Assembly: GCF_003856975.1 (NCBI RefSeq)
Contig: NZ_CP033107.1
Coordinates: 1,302,001 to 1,366,000 of the forward strand
Direction of reading: 5' to 3'
DNA length: 64,000 nucleotides
From: Plantibacter sp. PA-3-X8
GTDB taxonomy: Bacteria; Actinomycetota; Actinomycetes; Actinomycetales; Microbacteriaceae
A program made the translations under genes and the position numbers. Of the stretch, positions 24,027 through 32,522 are shown one piece after another. Within the stretch, counting starts at the first letter, position 1. Every line of letters begins with the position of its first letter. The notes beneath the pieces were generated by a model. It saw only the letters and a program-made list of their open reading frames with translations, was not told the DNA's origin and ran no database searches.

Positions 24027-25334
24027 ATGAAGCGATCAGCCGTCTGGATCACCGCAGCAGTCGTCGGAGCCCTGTCGCTCGGCGGATGCTCCGCCGGGAG
24101 CGACAGCACAACCGCCACCGAGAGCGGGCCGGTGACCCTGACCTGGTGGACCTGGTGGGCCGGCGCACCAGGCATCGCCGACGCCTGGAACGCCGAGCAC
24201 CCCGATATCCAGGTCAAGGTCACCAACGTCGGTGGTGGCACCGACCAGTTCACGAAGCTCAACGCGGCCGTCCGTGCCGGGGAAGGCCCCGACCTCGCCC
24301 TCGCCGAATACCAGTGGCTCCCCTCGTACATCTCGAGCGGCGTCGCGGCGGACATCAGCGAGTACGTGGGCGGGATCGAGGATCAGTACAGTCCGGCCGT
24401 CTGGAACCTCGTCAACCTCGGCGACGGCGGGGTCTACGGCGTCCCGCTCGACCAGGCCCCGATGCTGCTCATGTACCGAGCCGACCTCTTCGAACAATAC
24501 GGACTGTCCGTGCCGACCACCTGGGACGAGTTCGCAGACACCGCTCGCCTGTCGAAGCAGGCCGCACCGGACGCGGTCCTCGCGAACTTCCCGACCAGCG
24601 ACGCCGGGTGGCTCGCCGGACTCACCGCCCAGGCAGGAGGCGACTGGTGGTCGCTCGACGACGACACCTGGTCGGTCGACATCGACGGCACGGCGCCGAC
24701 GAAGGTGGCCGACTACTGGAACGGACTCGTCAGTGAGGGCGTCGTCTCCGCCGGCGCGAGCGGGACACCGGAGTTCAACGCCCAGTTGAACTCCGGCAAG
24801 ATCCTGACCCAGGTCATCGGATCCTGGGGTGCGACCGGATCCTCCGTGAAGACCGGAGCACCGGACACCATCGGGAAGTGGCGGATCGCGCCACTGCCGA
24901 GCTGGACCGACGACGACCCCGGCGTCGGGTTCCAGGGCGGCTCGTCCAGCCTCGTCACGACGACGTCGAAGCATCCGAAGCAGGCGGCGGAGTTCCTCGC
25001 CTGGCTCGGCTCCACCACCGAGGGTCAGGGCGCCATGATCGAGCAGGGCGGCAACTTCCCGGCGTCGGCACCCGGCCTCGACGTCTATGCGAGCATCCCG
25101 CAGCCGGCCGACAAGGCCGCTGCAGGCCAGGAGGACTTCCACGACATCCTGCTCGACGTCGCCGCCGACACCACCGATGTGACCTGGGGACCGAACACGA
25201 CGGTGGCCTTCAGCGCGTACACGGACCAGGTCGGCAAAGCGCTCCAAGCCGGTCGCTCCCTCGCCGATGCCCTCCGGGCCGTCCAGAGGACGGTCCGTGC
25301 GGACCTGGCGAAGTCGGGATTCGACGTCGAATGA
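24027..25334 (+). CDS. ABC importer sugar-binding lipoprotein
   Basis: A 435-residue family 1 solute-binding protein. The signal ends in the lipobox SLGGC with Cys21. The mature part begins with VTLTWWTWWAG and has the typical MalE-like segments GKILTQVIGSWGATG and FLAWLGSTTEGQG. GAGGAGGT precedes ATG 24027 at ideal spacing, predicting high expression. It is followed by two permeases, each linked by an ATGA overlap. The ligand is unknown; the neighbouring GH5-like enzyme suggests a beta-linked oligosaccharide. Confidence 0.9.
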   Translation: MKRSAVWITAAVVGALSLGGCSAGSDSTTATESGPVTLTWWTWWAGAPGIADAWNAEHPDIQVKVTNVGGGTDQFTKLNAAVRAGEGPDLALAEYQWLPSYISSGVAADISEYVGGIEDQYSPAVWNLVNLGDGGVYGVPLDQAPMLLMYRADLFEQYGLSVPTTWDEFADTARLSKQAAPDAVLANFPTSDAGWLAGLTAQAGGDWWSLDDDTWSVDIDGTAPTKVADYWNGLVSEGVVSAGASGTPEFNAQLNSGKILTQVIGSWGATGSSVKTGAPDTIGKWRIAPLPSWTDDDPGVGFQGGSSSLVTTTSKHPKQAAEFLAWLGSTTEGQGAMIEQGGNFPASAPGLDVYASIPQPADKAAAGQEDFHDILLDVAADTTDVTWGPNTTVAFSAYTDQVGKALQAGRSLADALRAVQRTVRADLAKSGFDVE

Positions 25335-26305
25335 ACACCACGCCGCTCCTGACGCCCACGAGCGCGTCGCCTCCGCCCACTGACCGTGCCCGCACCCGGG
25401 TACCGCGACATCGGACCCCGGTCCCGTTCGCGCCCTACCTGTTCCTCCTCCCGGCCATCGTGCTCTTCCTGCTGTTCCTCGTGGCCCCCATCGGCTACGC
25501 CGTGGTGCTGAGTCTGTTCGGTCAACGCGTCCCGGCCGGCTCCGGCGGGTACGGTGCCCGCGAGCAGACCTTCGTCGGCATCGACAACTACGTCACCTCG
25601 CTCACCGATCCCGAGTTCGTCGCCAGCGTCGGTCGGCTCGGTCTGTACGCCGTCATCGTGATCCCGTGCACCCTCGGCATCGCGCTCCTCTTCGCGCTCC
25701 TGCTCGACCTCCCCAGCATCCGGGGTGCACGGATCTGGCGGACCGGGATCCTGCTGCCGTATGCGATCCCCGGCGTCATCGCGGCAATGATGTGGGGTTT
25801 CCTGTACCTGCCGTCGACCAGTCCCCTCAACGCGGTGCTCACGACAGTCGGGCTCCCCGCGGTCGAACCACTCGCCTCCGGGTCGGTCATCGCCGCACTC
25901 GCGAACATCAGCATCTGGGGATCGCTCGGTTTCAACATGGTCATCATGTTCACGGCACTCCGCGCCGTCCCGGCCGAGGTCTACGAGGCGGCCCGCATCG
26001 ACGGTTGCTCCGAGTTCGACATCGCGGTGCGGATCAAGATCCCCCTCATCGCGCCGTCGCTCGTCCTCACCTCCCTGTTCGCCCTCATCGGGACGCTCCA
26101 GGCCTACGCGGAGCCGACCGCCCTCCGTCCACTCACCGACACCATCAGCTCCACGTTCTTCCCGCTGATGAAGGTCAACACCGACGCGTTCACGAACGAC
26201 AACATCAATGGCGCAGCGGCGACCGCGGTCATCATCGCCGCCTTCACCCTCGTGGCCTCGGCCATCCTGCTGCGCGTGACCCGGGATCGGAGCGACGCCT
26301 CATGA
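25331..26305 (+). CDS. ABC sugar permease, MalF type
   Basis: A 324-residue inner-membrane permease with six hydrophobic helices and the EAA loop VYEAARIDGCSEF. Its ATG overlaps the stop of the binding-protein gene. It pairs with the 26302 product. Confidence 0.9.
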   Translation: MNTTPLLTPTSASPPPTDRARTRVPRHRTPVPFAPYLFLLPAIVLFLLFLVAPIGYAVVLSLFGQRVPAGSGGYGAREQTFVGIDNYVTSLTDPEFVASVGRLGLYAVIVIPCTLGIALLFALLLDLPSIRGARIWRTGILLPYAIPGVIAAMMWGFLYLPSTSPLNAVLTTVGLPAVEPLASGSVIAALANISIWGSLGFNMVIMFTALRAVPAEVYEAARIDGCSEFDIAVRIKIPLIAPSLVLTSLFALIGTLQAYAEPTALRPLTDTISSTFFPLMKVNTDAFTNDNINGAAATAVIIAAFTLVASAILLRVTRDRSDAS

Positions 26306-27192
26306 CCACCACCACCCTCCCCGTCGGAGCTCCGGCTTCGGGTGCCGTCGTGCCCCGACGACACCACCGCGGATCGTTGATCCCGACGGTCATCCTCGTC
26401 GTGGGTGCCGCGTACTGCCTCGCGCCACTCGTCTGGGTCGTCATGGCCTCGACGAAGTCACCGCAGGAGCTGTTCTCCACCTTCACGCTCGCCCCGGGCA
26501 CCGGCTTCCTCTCGAACCTCGAGAAGCTGTTCACCATGCAGGACGGCGTCTTCCTGTCGTGGATCGGCAACACCATCGTCTACTCGCTCGGCGGTTCCGT
26601 GCTGTGCGTGCTCGTCTCGGCGCTCGCCGGGTACGCGCTGGCGAAGTTCCGGTTCCCCGGCCGCGACACGATGTTCCGGATCCTCCTCGGCGGGGTGCTC
26701 ATCCCCGGGATCGCACTCGCGATCCCGCAGTACTTCGTGATGGCGGGACTCGGTCTTACGAACACGTATTGGGCGGTGCTCCTGCCGATGGTGATCAGCC
26801 CGTTCAGCATCTTCCTCTGCCGGGTCTACGCCACCTCCTCGGTGTCGTCGGACCTCCTCGAAGCGGCCAGGATCGACGGGGCGGGGGAGTTCTCGATCTT
26901 CCGAAGGATCGCGCTCCCGATCATGGTGCCGGGGCTCGTGACCGTGTTCCTGCTGCACTTCATCGGCACCTGGAACAACTTCCTGCTGCCGTACCTCATG
27001 CTGTCCAACGAGCGGCTGTATCCGCTGACCCTCGGGCTCTTCACGCTCCTGAGTACCGGGGACGGGAAGGAGCTGCTATACACGACGGCCATCGTCGGCG
27101 CGTTCGTGTCGCTCATCCCGCTCGTCGCGCTCATGCTGTTCCTGCAGCGTTTCTGGAAGCTCGACCTCATCAGCGGCGGATTGAAAGGATGA
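26302..27192 (+). CDS. ABC sugar permease, MalG type
   Basis: A 296-residue permease with six helices, the EAA loop LLEAARIDGAGEF and the C-terminal RFWKLDLISGGLKG typical of MalG-type subunits. It overlaps the preceding gene by ATGA. No ATPase gene is present in the operon. Confidence 0.9.
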   Translation: MTTTTLPVGAPASGAVVPRRHHRGSLIPTVILVVGAAYCLAPLVWVVMASTKSPQELFSTFTLAPGTGFLSNLEKLFTMQDGVFLSWIGNTIVYSLGGSVLCVLVSALAGYALAKFRFPGRDTMFRILLGGVLIPGIALAIPQYFVMAGLGLTNTYWAVLLPMVISPFSIFLCRVYATSSVSSDLLEAARIDGAGEFSIFRRIALPIMVPGLVTVFLLHFIGTWNNFLLPYLMLSNERLYPLTLGLFTLLSTGDGKELLYTTAIVGAFVSLIPLVALMLFLQRFWKLDLISGGLKG

Positions 27193-27194
27193 CC

Positions 27195-28166
27195 ATGACG
27201 GATCGGATCGCGACGCTCGTCGAACCACGGGCCCTCGGCGACACGGGTGTGTCGGTGAGTCCGATCATCGCGGGCGCAGCCGGGTGGCGGCGTCGGGAGG
27301 ACGGCTCGGGGTCCTCGCCGGAGGAGAGCCTCGAACTCGCCGCCGCCATGGCGGACGACGGTGTCGTCACCACGATCGACACCGCCAACAACTACGGCTT
27401 CGGTGACAGCGAGCGCCGCATCGCCTGGGTGCTTGCGCAGCTCGGCGGTGCAGGCGGACGGCTGTCGGTGCAGACGAAGGCCGATCGTGAGCCGGAGACC
27501 GATGACTTCTCCGCGCCGCAGATGCGTCGATCGCTCGAGCAGAGCATGGAACGGCTCGGCGTCGACCAGCTCCCGATGGTCTACCTGCACGATCCGGAGA
27601 ACACCACCTGGGAGCTCGCGATGGCCGATGAAGGCCCGGTGGCGGCGCTCGTCGCCGCTCGGGAGGAGGGACTCATCGGTGGTCTCGGGATCTCGGGTGG
27701 CCCGGCGGAGCTGCTGTCGCGATTCGTCGACACCGGCTGGTTCCAGGCGCTCATCACGCACAATCGCTTCACGCTCGTCGACCGCTCGTCCGATGCGTTG
27801 CTGACCCAGGCCGCGGCTGCGGGTCTCGGCGTCCTGAACGCGGCGCCCTACGGTGGTGGGCTGCTCACCAGGTGGCCCGTCCGCACCACGCGATACGCGT
27901 ACGGGACCGCGCCCGACATGATGCTCTCGGCCGTCGACCGCATCGGTCGCCTGTGCGACGAGGCCGGGGTCCCACTCGCCGCCGCCGCACTGCAGTGGTC
28001 GCTCCGCGACCCGCGCATCACCGGGACGATCGTCGGCTTGGAACGACTCGAGGACTACACGCACACGCTCGACCTCGCCGCCGTCCGGATCGACGACGCG
28101 CTCTGGACGGCGATCGAGTCGGTGCAGCTGGACCATTCGACGTGGCAGGACGCAACGCCGCACTGA
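27195..28166 (+). CDS. Aldo/keto reductase
   Basis: A 323-residue NADPH-dependent oxidoreductase with the TIM-barrel AKR fold. The tetrad is present: Asp62 and Tyr67 in TIDTANNYGFG, Lys95 in SVQTKAD, and His132 in VYLHDPE. The second ATG (27195) is preferred because GAAAGGA sits 5 bases before it; ATG 27189 overlaps the previous stop. Placed between a sugar importer and a glycosidase and behind a ThuA-like gene, it may reduce or oxidise a keto-sugar formed from the imported substrate. Confidence 0.85.
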   Translation: MTDRIATLVEPRALGDTGVSVSPIIAGAAGWRRREDGSGSSPEESLELAAAMADDGVVTTIDTANNYGFGDSERRIAWVLAQLGGAGGRLSVQTKADREPETDDFSAPQMRRSLEQSMERLGVDQLPMVYLHDPENTTWELAMADEGPVAALVAAREEGLIGGLGISGGPAELLSRFVDTGWFQALITHNRFTLVDRSSDALLTQAAAAGLGVLNAAPYGGGLLTRWPVRTTRYAYGTAPDMMLSAVDRIGRLCDEAGVPLAAAALQWSLRDPRITGTIVGLERLEDYTHTLDLAAVRIDDALWTAIESVQLDHSTWQDATPH

Positions 28167-28232
28167 CCGGTGCTCCATCCAGCCGATGAGCCCGGGCGTA
28201 CAAGCCAACTCACCCACCACTGAAGGACATCC

Positions 28233-30191
28233 ATGAAGCGGAATGCCGCCAAACTTCCGACCCCGGACGGCGTCGATGCCCTGATCGGGGTGAACTACTG
28301 GTCGCGCACCGGTGGGCCCCTCATGTGGCGGGACTACGACGGCGATGTCGTGGCGGAGGAGCTGGAGCAGCTCCGCGCGCACGGCATCACGCACACCCGC
28401 AGTTTCCTGTATTGGCCGGACTTCCATCCCGAGCCCGGCCGGCTGTCCGAGGAGATGCTGTCGCACTTCGCGGACTTCCTCCAGCGGCATGTCGACGCGG
28501 GGATGTGGACGATCCCGACGTTCCTGGTCGGACACATGTCCGCGCAGAACTGGGACCCGATCTGGCGTGACGGGCGGGACGTCTTCTCCGATGTGTGGTT
28601 CGTGGGCCGTCAGGCCTGGTACATCCGCGAGGTCGTCTCGCGGTTCACGGACAGTCCGGCGATCGACGGTTGGCTCTTGACGAACGAGGTGCCGATCTAC
28701 GCCGACTGGCGATCGCGTGGGATCGACACGATCGACGCCGAGGCGGTCACCGCCTGGGCACAGTTGCTGATCGACGCCGTACGGGCCGGTGGCGGAACCC
28801 AGCCGGTGTCCGTCGGCGAGGGTGCTTGGGGCGTCGAGATCACCGGGAACGACAACGGCTTCCGGGTCCGCGAACTCGAGCCGCTGATCGACTTCTTCGG
28901 GCCACACGTCTACCGCATGGAGGATGACCCGGTGCGCCAGCACCTCGGTGCGGCCTTCATCTGCGAGCTGCTGGACCTCGGTGGCAAGCCGGTCGTCATG
29001 GAGGAATTCGGGGTGACCTCGGACTACGTCGACGACGAGAACGCCGCGCACTACTACCGTCAGGTGCTGCATTCGACGCTCCTCGCCGGTGCCACAGCGT
29101 GGATCCCGTGGAACAACGTGGACTACGACGCGTTCTCTGACCGTGAGCCGTACACGCACCACCCGTTCGAGATGCACTTCGGTCTCGTCACCGAGCAGGG
29201 GGTCCCGAAGGCGCAGCTGCTCGAGGTACGCGACTTCGCGGCGACGCTCGCCGAGCTGGACTTCACCGGCCTCGAGCGGCCGGACACTCGTGTCGGTCTG
29301 CTGGTGTCGTCCTTCCTCGAGTCGCCCTACGCCTTCACCGCACGGGAGGACGGGCCGACGGTGTTCCAAGTCGCGCGGCAGGCGTACGTCGCGGCACGAA
29401 CGGCAGACCTGCCCATCGGCGTCGTCCGCGAGCTGGACGGACTCCCAGACGATCTCGATCTGATCATCGTCCCGTCGACCAAAGCGCTCCTCGCCCCGAC
29501 CTGGGCTGAGCTGGAACGGCGTGCCTCGGCGGGAGCGACGGTCTACGCCTCGTACTTCAACGGGATCCACGCGAACCAACGCGGCTCCTGGTGGCCGAAA
29601 CTCGACGATCTCTTCGGGGTGCGCAAGCGCCTGCGGTACGGCCTCATCGAGCCAGTCCTCGACGACACCGTCACTCTCGAGTTCCAAGCGGACTTCGGCG
29701 GGATCGCCCGCGGCACGACCCTCACATTCGTGGTCGGCGGCACGGTCGAAGGCCGTTCCCATCTGCCCGTCGAACCGGTCGACGCCGAGGTGATCGCGAC
29801 GGACGGGGCCGGCCGGCCGGCCCTCATCAGGCGCCGGGTCGGCAGCGGCTCGATGATCCTGTCCACCTACCCGATCGAGTACTTCGCCTCAGCGGTTGCC
29901 CGAGTCAACCCCGAGCCGACCTGGGAGCTCTACGCCGCGCTCGCTGCTGAGGCCGGCGCGGAACCCGAGGTCCGCGTCGAGGACAGCACGGTCATGACCG
30001 GGGGGATGCGGCATCGGGACGGTCGACGATTCGTGTGGTTCATCAGCCAGAGCGACCAGCCGACGACCTTCACCGCCGTCACCGACGGATTGCTGTACGA
30101 GCTCGGAGGCGAGACCGTCGTCGGGCCGGTGTCCCTGCCGCCCTTCGGGGTCGGCGTCTACGAGTTGGGTGCTGCTGCGCGGCTCGGCTGA
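28233..30191 (+). CDS. GH5-like cytosolic glycosidase with C-terminal amidotransferase-like domain
   Basis: A 652-residue enzyme. Residues about 15-350 form a clan GH-A barrel: LLTNEVP has the acid/base Glu152, and VVMEEFGV has the nucleophile Glu258. Residues about 360-560 look like the glutamine-amidotransferase-like (beta-galactosidase trimerisation) domain, followed by a small beta domain. There is no signal peptide, so it acts on imported oligosaccharides. GAAGGA lies 5 bases before ATG 28233. It is close to beta-mannosidase or beta-mannanase-like GH5 enzymes, but a beta-glucosidic or galactosidic substrate cannot be excluded. Confidence 0.78.
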   Translation: MKRNAAKLPTPDGVDALIGVNYWSRTGGPLMWRDYDGDVVAEELEQLRAHGITHTRSFLYWPDFHPEPGRLSEEMLSHFADFLQRHVDAGMWTIPTFLVGHMSAQNWDPIWRDGRDVFSDVWFVGRQAWYIREVVSRFTDSPAIDGWLLTNEVPIYADWRSRGIDTIDAEAVTAWAQLLIDAVRAGGGTQPVSVGEGAWGVEITGNDNGFRVRELEPLIDFFGPHVYRMEDDPVRQHLGAAFICELLDLGGKPVVMEEFGVTSDYVDDENAAHYYRQVLHSTLLAGATAWIPWNNVDYDAFSDREPYTHHPFEMHFGLVTEQGVPKAQLLEVRDFAATLAELDFTGLERPDTRVGLLVSSFLESPYAFTAREDGPTVFQVARQAYVAARTADLPIGVVRELDGLPDDLDLIIVPSTKALLAPTWAELERRASAGATVYASYFNGIHANQRGSWWPKLDDLFGVRKRLRYGLIEPVLDDTVTLEFQADFGGIARGTTLTFVVGGTVEGRSHLPVEPVDAEVIATDGAGRPALIRRRVGSGSMILSTYPIEYFASAVARVNPEPTWELYAALAAEAGAEPEVRVEDSTVMTGGMRHRDGRRFVWFISQSDQPTTFTAVTDGLLYELGGETVVGPVSLPPFGVGVYELGAAARLG

Positions 30192-30199
30192 CCGGCGAC

Positions 30200-31423
30200 T
30201 CAGCGTGTGAGCGCCGGCCCGTGTCCCGGGGCGATCGTGCCTTGTAGGACCAGCGACGCGGCGCCGATCGCTGCCGCGTCGCGCGGGTTGGCGGAGAGCT
30301 CGACCACGATCGGGTGGGCCCGCCGGGCGAAGAACCGCTGCTCGAGACGTTCGCGGATCGCACGGGCGTAGAGCGAACCGGCCACCGCCATGCCAGGGCC
30401 AGCGAGGACGAGCCGATCGAGGTCGAGCAGGTTCGCGAGTGTCACCGTGGCCGCGGCGACCCGGTCGGCCGAGTTCTGGATCAGGTCGAGCGCCACGTCA
30501 TGGCCGCTGACGGCGGCTCGGGCGAGCTGGTCGAAGTCGCGGCTGAGCGTCTCCGGTGCGAAGCCGAGCCCGAGTCCGTCGAGGCGATCCCGCGAGGCCT
30601 CGGCCGCCGCCATCACGGCTGCCGGTGCCGCGTAGCGCTCCAGGCATCCGCGGTTGCCGCAGTGGCAGGGGACGCCGTCGACCTCGATGCTGATGTGACC
30701 CAGCTCACCGGCGTTGGAGCTCGAACCACGATAGAGCGCACCGCCCAGCACCATTCCTGCGCCGATCCCGGTGCCCATGTAGACGCATGCGAAGGACTCC
30801 GTGCGCGACACCTGGCGACTCCAGAACTCACCGACCGCGGCGGCGGCGGCGTCGTTGTCGACGACCACCGGAACGTCGAGGCTCTCCTGCAACGCCTGCT
30901 GCAGGGGGAAGTCGTCCCAGCGTACGAGCGTGGGCGGACCGAGGAGGACACCGCCGAGTTGGGCGATCGGGCCGGGGGCGACGACGGCGACGCCCGCGAT
31001 CGACGGGGCCGCGAGCCCGACGCCGGCGACGAAGTCGCGGTAGAGCGTGACGAGTCGGTCGGTCACCTGCTCCGGCGTGGCCGAGCCTGCGCCGTCGACG
31101 AGCTGTCGGCCGACGACGCCGCCGCGGACGTCGGTGGCGACGAGCGTGATCGACTCGAATCCGAGCTGGATCCCGACGGCGTACTTGGCGCTCGCGTTGA
31201 TCTCGAGGAGGGTCCGCGGCTTGCCGCCGCGGGGCGCGGCCCGACCGGTCTCGCGGACGAGTCCGTCCTCGATGAGGCGGCGGACGATGTTGGAGATCGA
31301 CGGCTGGGTCAGACCCGTCGCCTCGGTGAGCTCGGTGCGGCTGATGGTGCCGGCCGAGCGGATGAGGTCGACGATGAGCGCCTGGCTGCCGGGACCCGAC
31401 TGCACGGACTCACGTCTGGCCAA
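30200..31423 (-). CDS. ROK family transcriptional repressor
   Basis: A regulator of about 407 residues with an N-terminal winged helix (ISRTELTEATGLTQPSISNIVRRL) and a ROK sugar domain with the complete zinc motif CHCGNRGCLE. The TTG at 31423 is chosen because GGGAGG stands 5 bases upstream; the GTG at 31474 would extend into the divergent promoter. It is divergent from the HTH-less LacI-type gene and the mannan operon and so is the best candidate repressor for them. Its end lies 8 bases from the convergent GH5-like gene. Confidence 0.86.
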   Translation of the reverse strand: MARRESVQSGPGSQALIVDLIRSAGTISRTELTEATGLTQPSISNIVRRLIEDGLVRETGRAAPRGGKPRTLLEINASAKYAVGIQLGFESITLVATDVRGGVVGRQLVDGAGSATPEQVTDRLVTLYRDFVAGVGLAAPSIAGVAVVAPGPIAQLGGVLLGPPTLVRWDDFPLQQALQESLDVPVVVDNDAAAAAVGEFWSRQVSRTESFACVYMGTGIGAGMVLGGALYRGSSSNAGELGHISIEVDGVPCHCGNRGCLERYAAPAAVMAAAEASRDRLDGLGLGFAPETLSRDFDQLARAAVSGHDVALDLIQNSADRVAAATVTLANLLDLDRLVLAGPGMAVAGSLYARAIRERLEQRFFARRAHPIVVELSANPRDAAAIGAASLVLQGTIAPGHGPALTR

Positions 31424-31453
31424 CTGTCCCTCCCGGCGATCTTCGAGCGCGTA

Positions 31454-31468
31454 GTGTGAGGGCCACAC
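31454..31468. promoter_or_regulatory. Short inverted repeat in the divergent promoter
   Basis: GTGTG-AGGGC-CACAC lies in the 74-base gap between the ROK and LacI-type genes, a possible operator. Confidence 0.35.
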
Positions 31469-31497
31469 GACCACTCCTCACGAAAGGCCGCGTCCCG

Positions 31498-32367
31498 ATG
31501 GGTCTCGATGCCGAACAGACTATCGCGCAGCCCCGGCCGATCGGCCTCACGCTGTTCCGGGCCTCGGAGATCTACGGCGCGGAGCCGTTCTACCACGAGC
31601 TCATCGCCGGCATCGATCGCGTCGTCCGCCCGCACGGCCTGTCCGTGTTACTCCGCGTGCTGCCGACGCGGGAGGAGGAGCTGCTGCAGCTCGGGCGCTG
31701 GCAGCAGGACGGAACGGTGAGCGCCGTCATCCTCGTGGACCTCATCGACGACGACGAGCGGGTGGCCTTCGTCGAGCGGTCCGCGATCCCGGCGATCGTG
31801 ATCGGCGCTCCGACGACGGCTCAGGGGCTCCCGGCGGTCTGGACCAACGACGCGGTCACGATGCACGAGGCCGTCGACCACCTCGTCTCGCTCGGGCACC
31901 GGCGTCTCGCGCACGTCACGGGTCCGCGCGAACTCACCCACACGCTGTCCCGGATGGAGGCGTTCACCCTCGCCTCCGACCTGCCCGACGTGGACACGGT
32001 CTCGATCGGCGGCGATTACTCGCGGACGTCCGGCTACCAGGCCATGCAGACGCTGCTCGCCCGAGAGCCCAGACCGACGGCGGTCGTCTTCGACAGCGAC
32101 GTGATGGCGCTCGGCGGGCTGCAGGCGGTGCAGGAGGCCGGGTTGCGGGTGCCCGACGACCTGTCGATCGTGGCGTGGGACGATTCGGCGCAATGCCAGC
32201 TGTCGGATCCGCCGATGTCGGCGCTCAGCCACGACGTGCAACGCATCGGCGAGATGGCGGGCGAGGAGCTGCTCGAGCTGTTGGCGGGTCGCCCAGGTGC
32301 CACAAGGGAAGCGCCGCACGCCGTGGTCATCGAGCGCTCCACCTCGGGTCCCGTCCCCGTCGCTTGA
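31498..32367 (+). CDS. LacI-type sugar-sensing domain protein without DNA-binding domain
   Basis: A 289-residue protein that aligns in layout with the effector half of LacI/GalR regulators: IGLTLFRASEIYGAEPFYHEL opens the first subdomain; later come HEAVDHLVSLGHRRLAHVTGP, the SDVMALGGLQAVQEAGLRVPDDLSIVAWDD signature and a final HAVVIERST strand. The first 50-60 residues of the family, with the helix-turn-helix and hinge, are absent, and none is found in any frame upstream, where the divergent ROK gene begins. GAAAGG precedes ATG 31498. It may sense a sugar and act through a partner, or be an inactive remnant; the intact frame favours function. Confidence 0.78.
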   Translation: MGLDAEQTIAQPRPIGLTLFRASEIYGAEPFYHELIAGIDRVVRPHGLSVLLRVLPTREEELLQLGRWQQDGTVSAVILVDLIDDDERVAFVERSAIPAIVIGAPTTAQGLPAVWTNDAVTMHEAVDHLVSLGHRRLAHVTGPRELTHTLSRMEAFTLASDLPDVDTVSIGGDYSRTSGYQAMQTLLAREPRPTAVVFDSDVMALGGLQAVQEAGLRVPDDLSIVAWDDSAQCQLSDPPMSALSHDVQRIGEMAGEELLELLAGRPGATREAPHAVVIERSTSGPVPVA

Positions 32368-32403
32368 GGTTTCGAGGGCGCGAGTGGGGTGGATTCCCTG
32401 TGA

Positions 32404-32440
32404 TCGATTTGTTATATAAATTAATAATGTTTAGTCTTGA
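32404..32440 (+). promoter_or_regulatory. AT-rich promoter/operator of the mannan operon
   Basis: The stretch GATTTGTTATATAAATTAAT and the bases after it up to TTTAG are almost free of G/C in a 70% GC region, with a loose GTTAT...ATAAT symmetry. ROK repressors often bind such AT-rich sites. The exact promoter boxes cannot be fixed. Confidence 0.5.
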
Positions 32441-32522
32441 CGGGCGTGAGACGGCAGACGATGCTGGACAGCGAGCGACGAGGCGACCCGGCCCTTCGCC
32501 CTCATGAACGAAGGAGTTCCCC

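Noticed and set aside
31300..31497. A missing helix-turn-helix for the LacI-type gene through a frameshift
   Set aside because: No plus-strand frame here resembles a LacI HTH; the region is the start of the divergent ROK gene.
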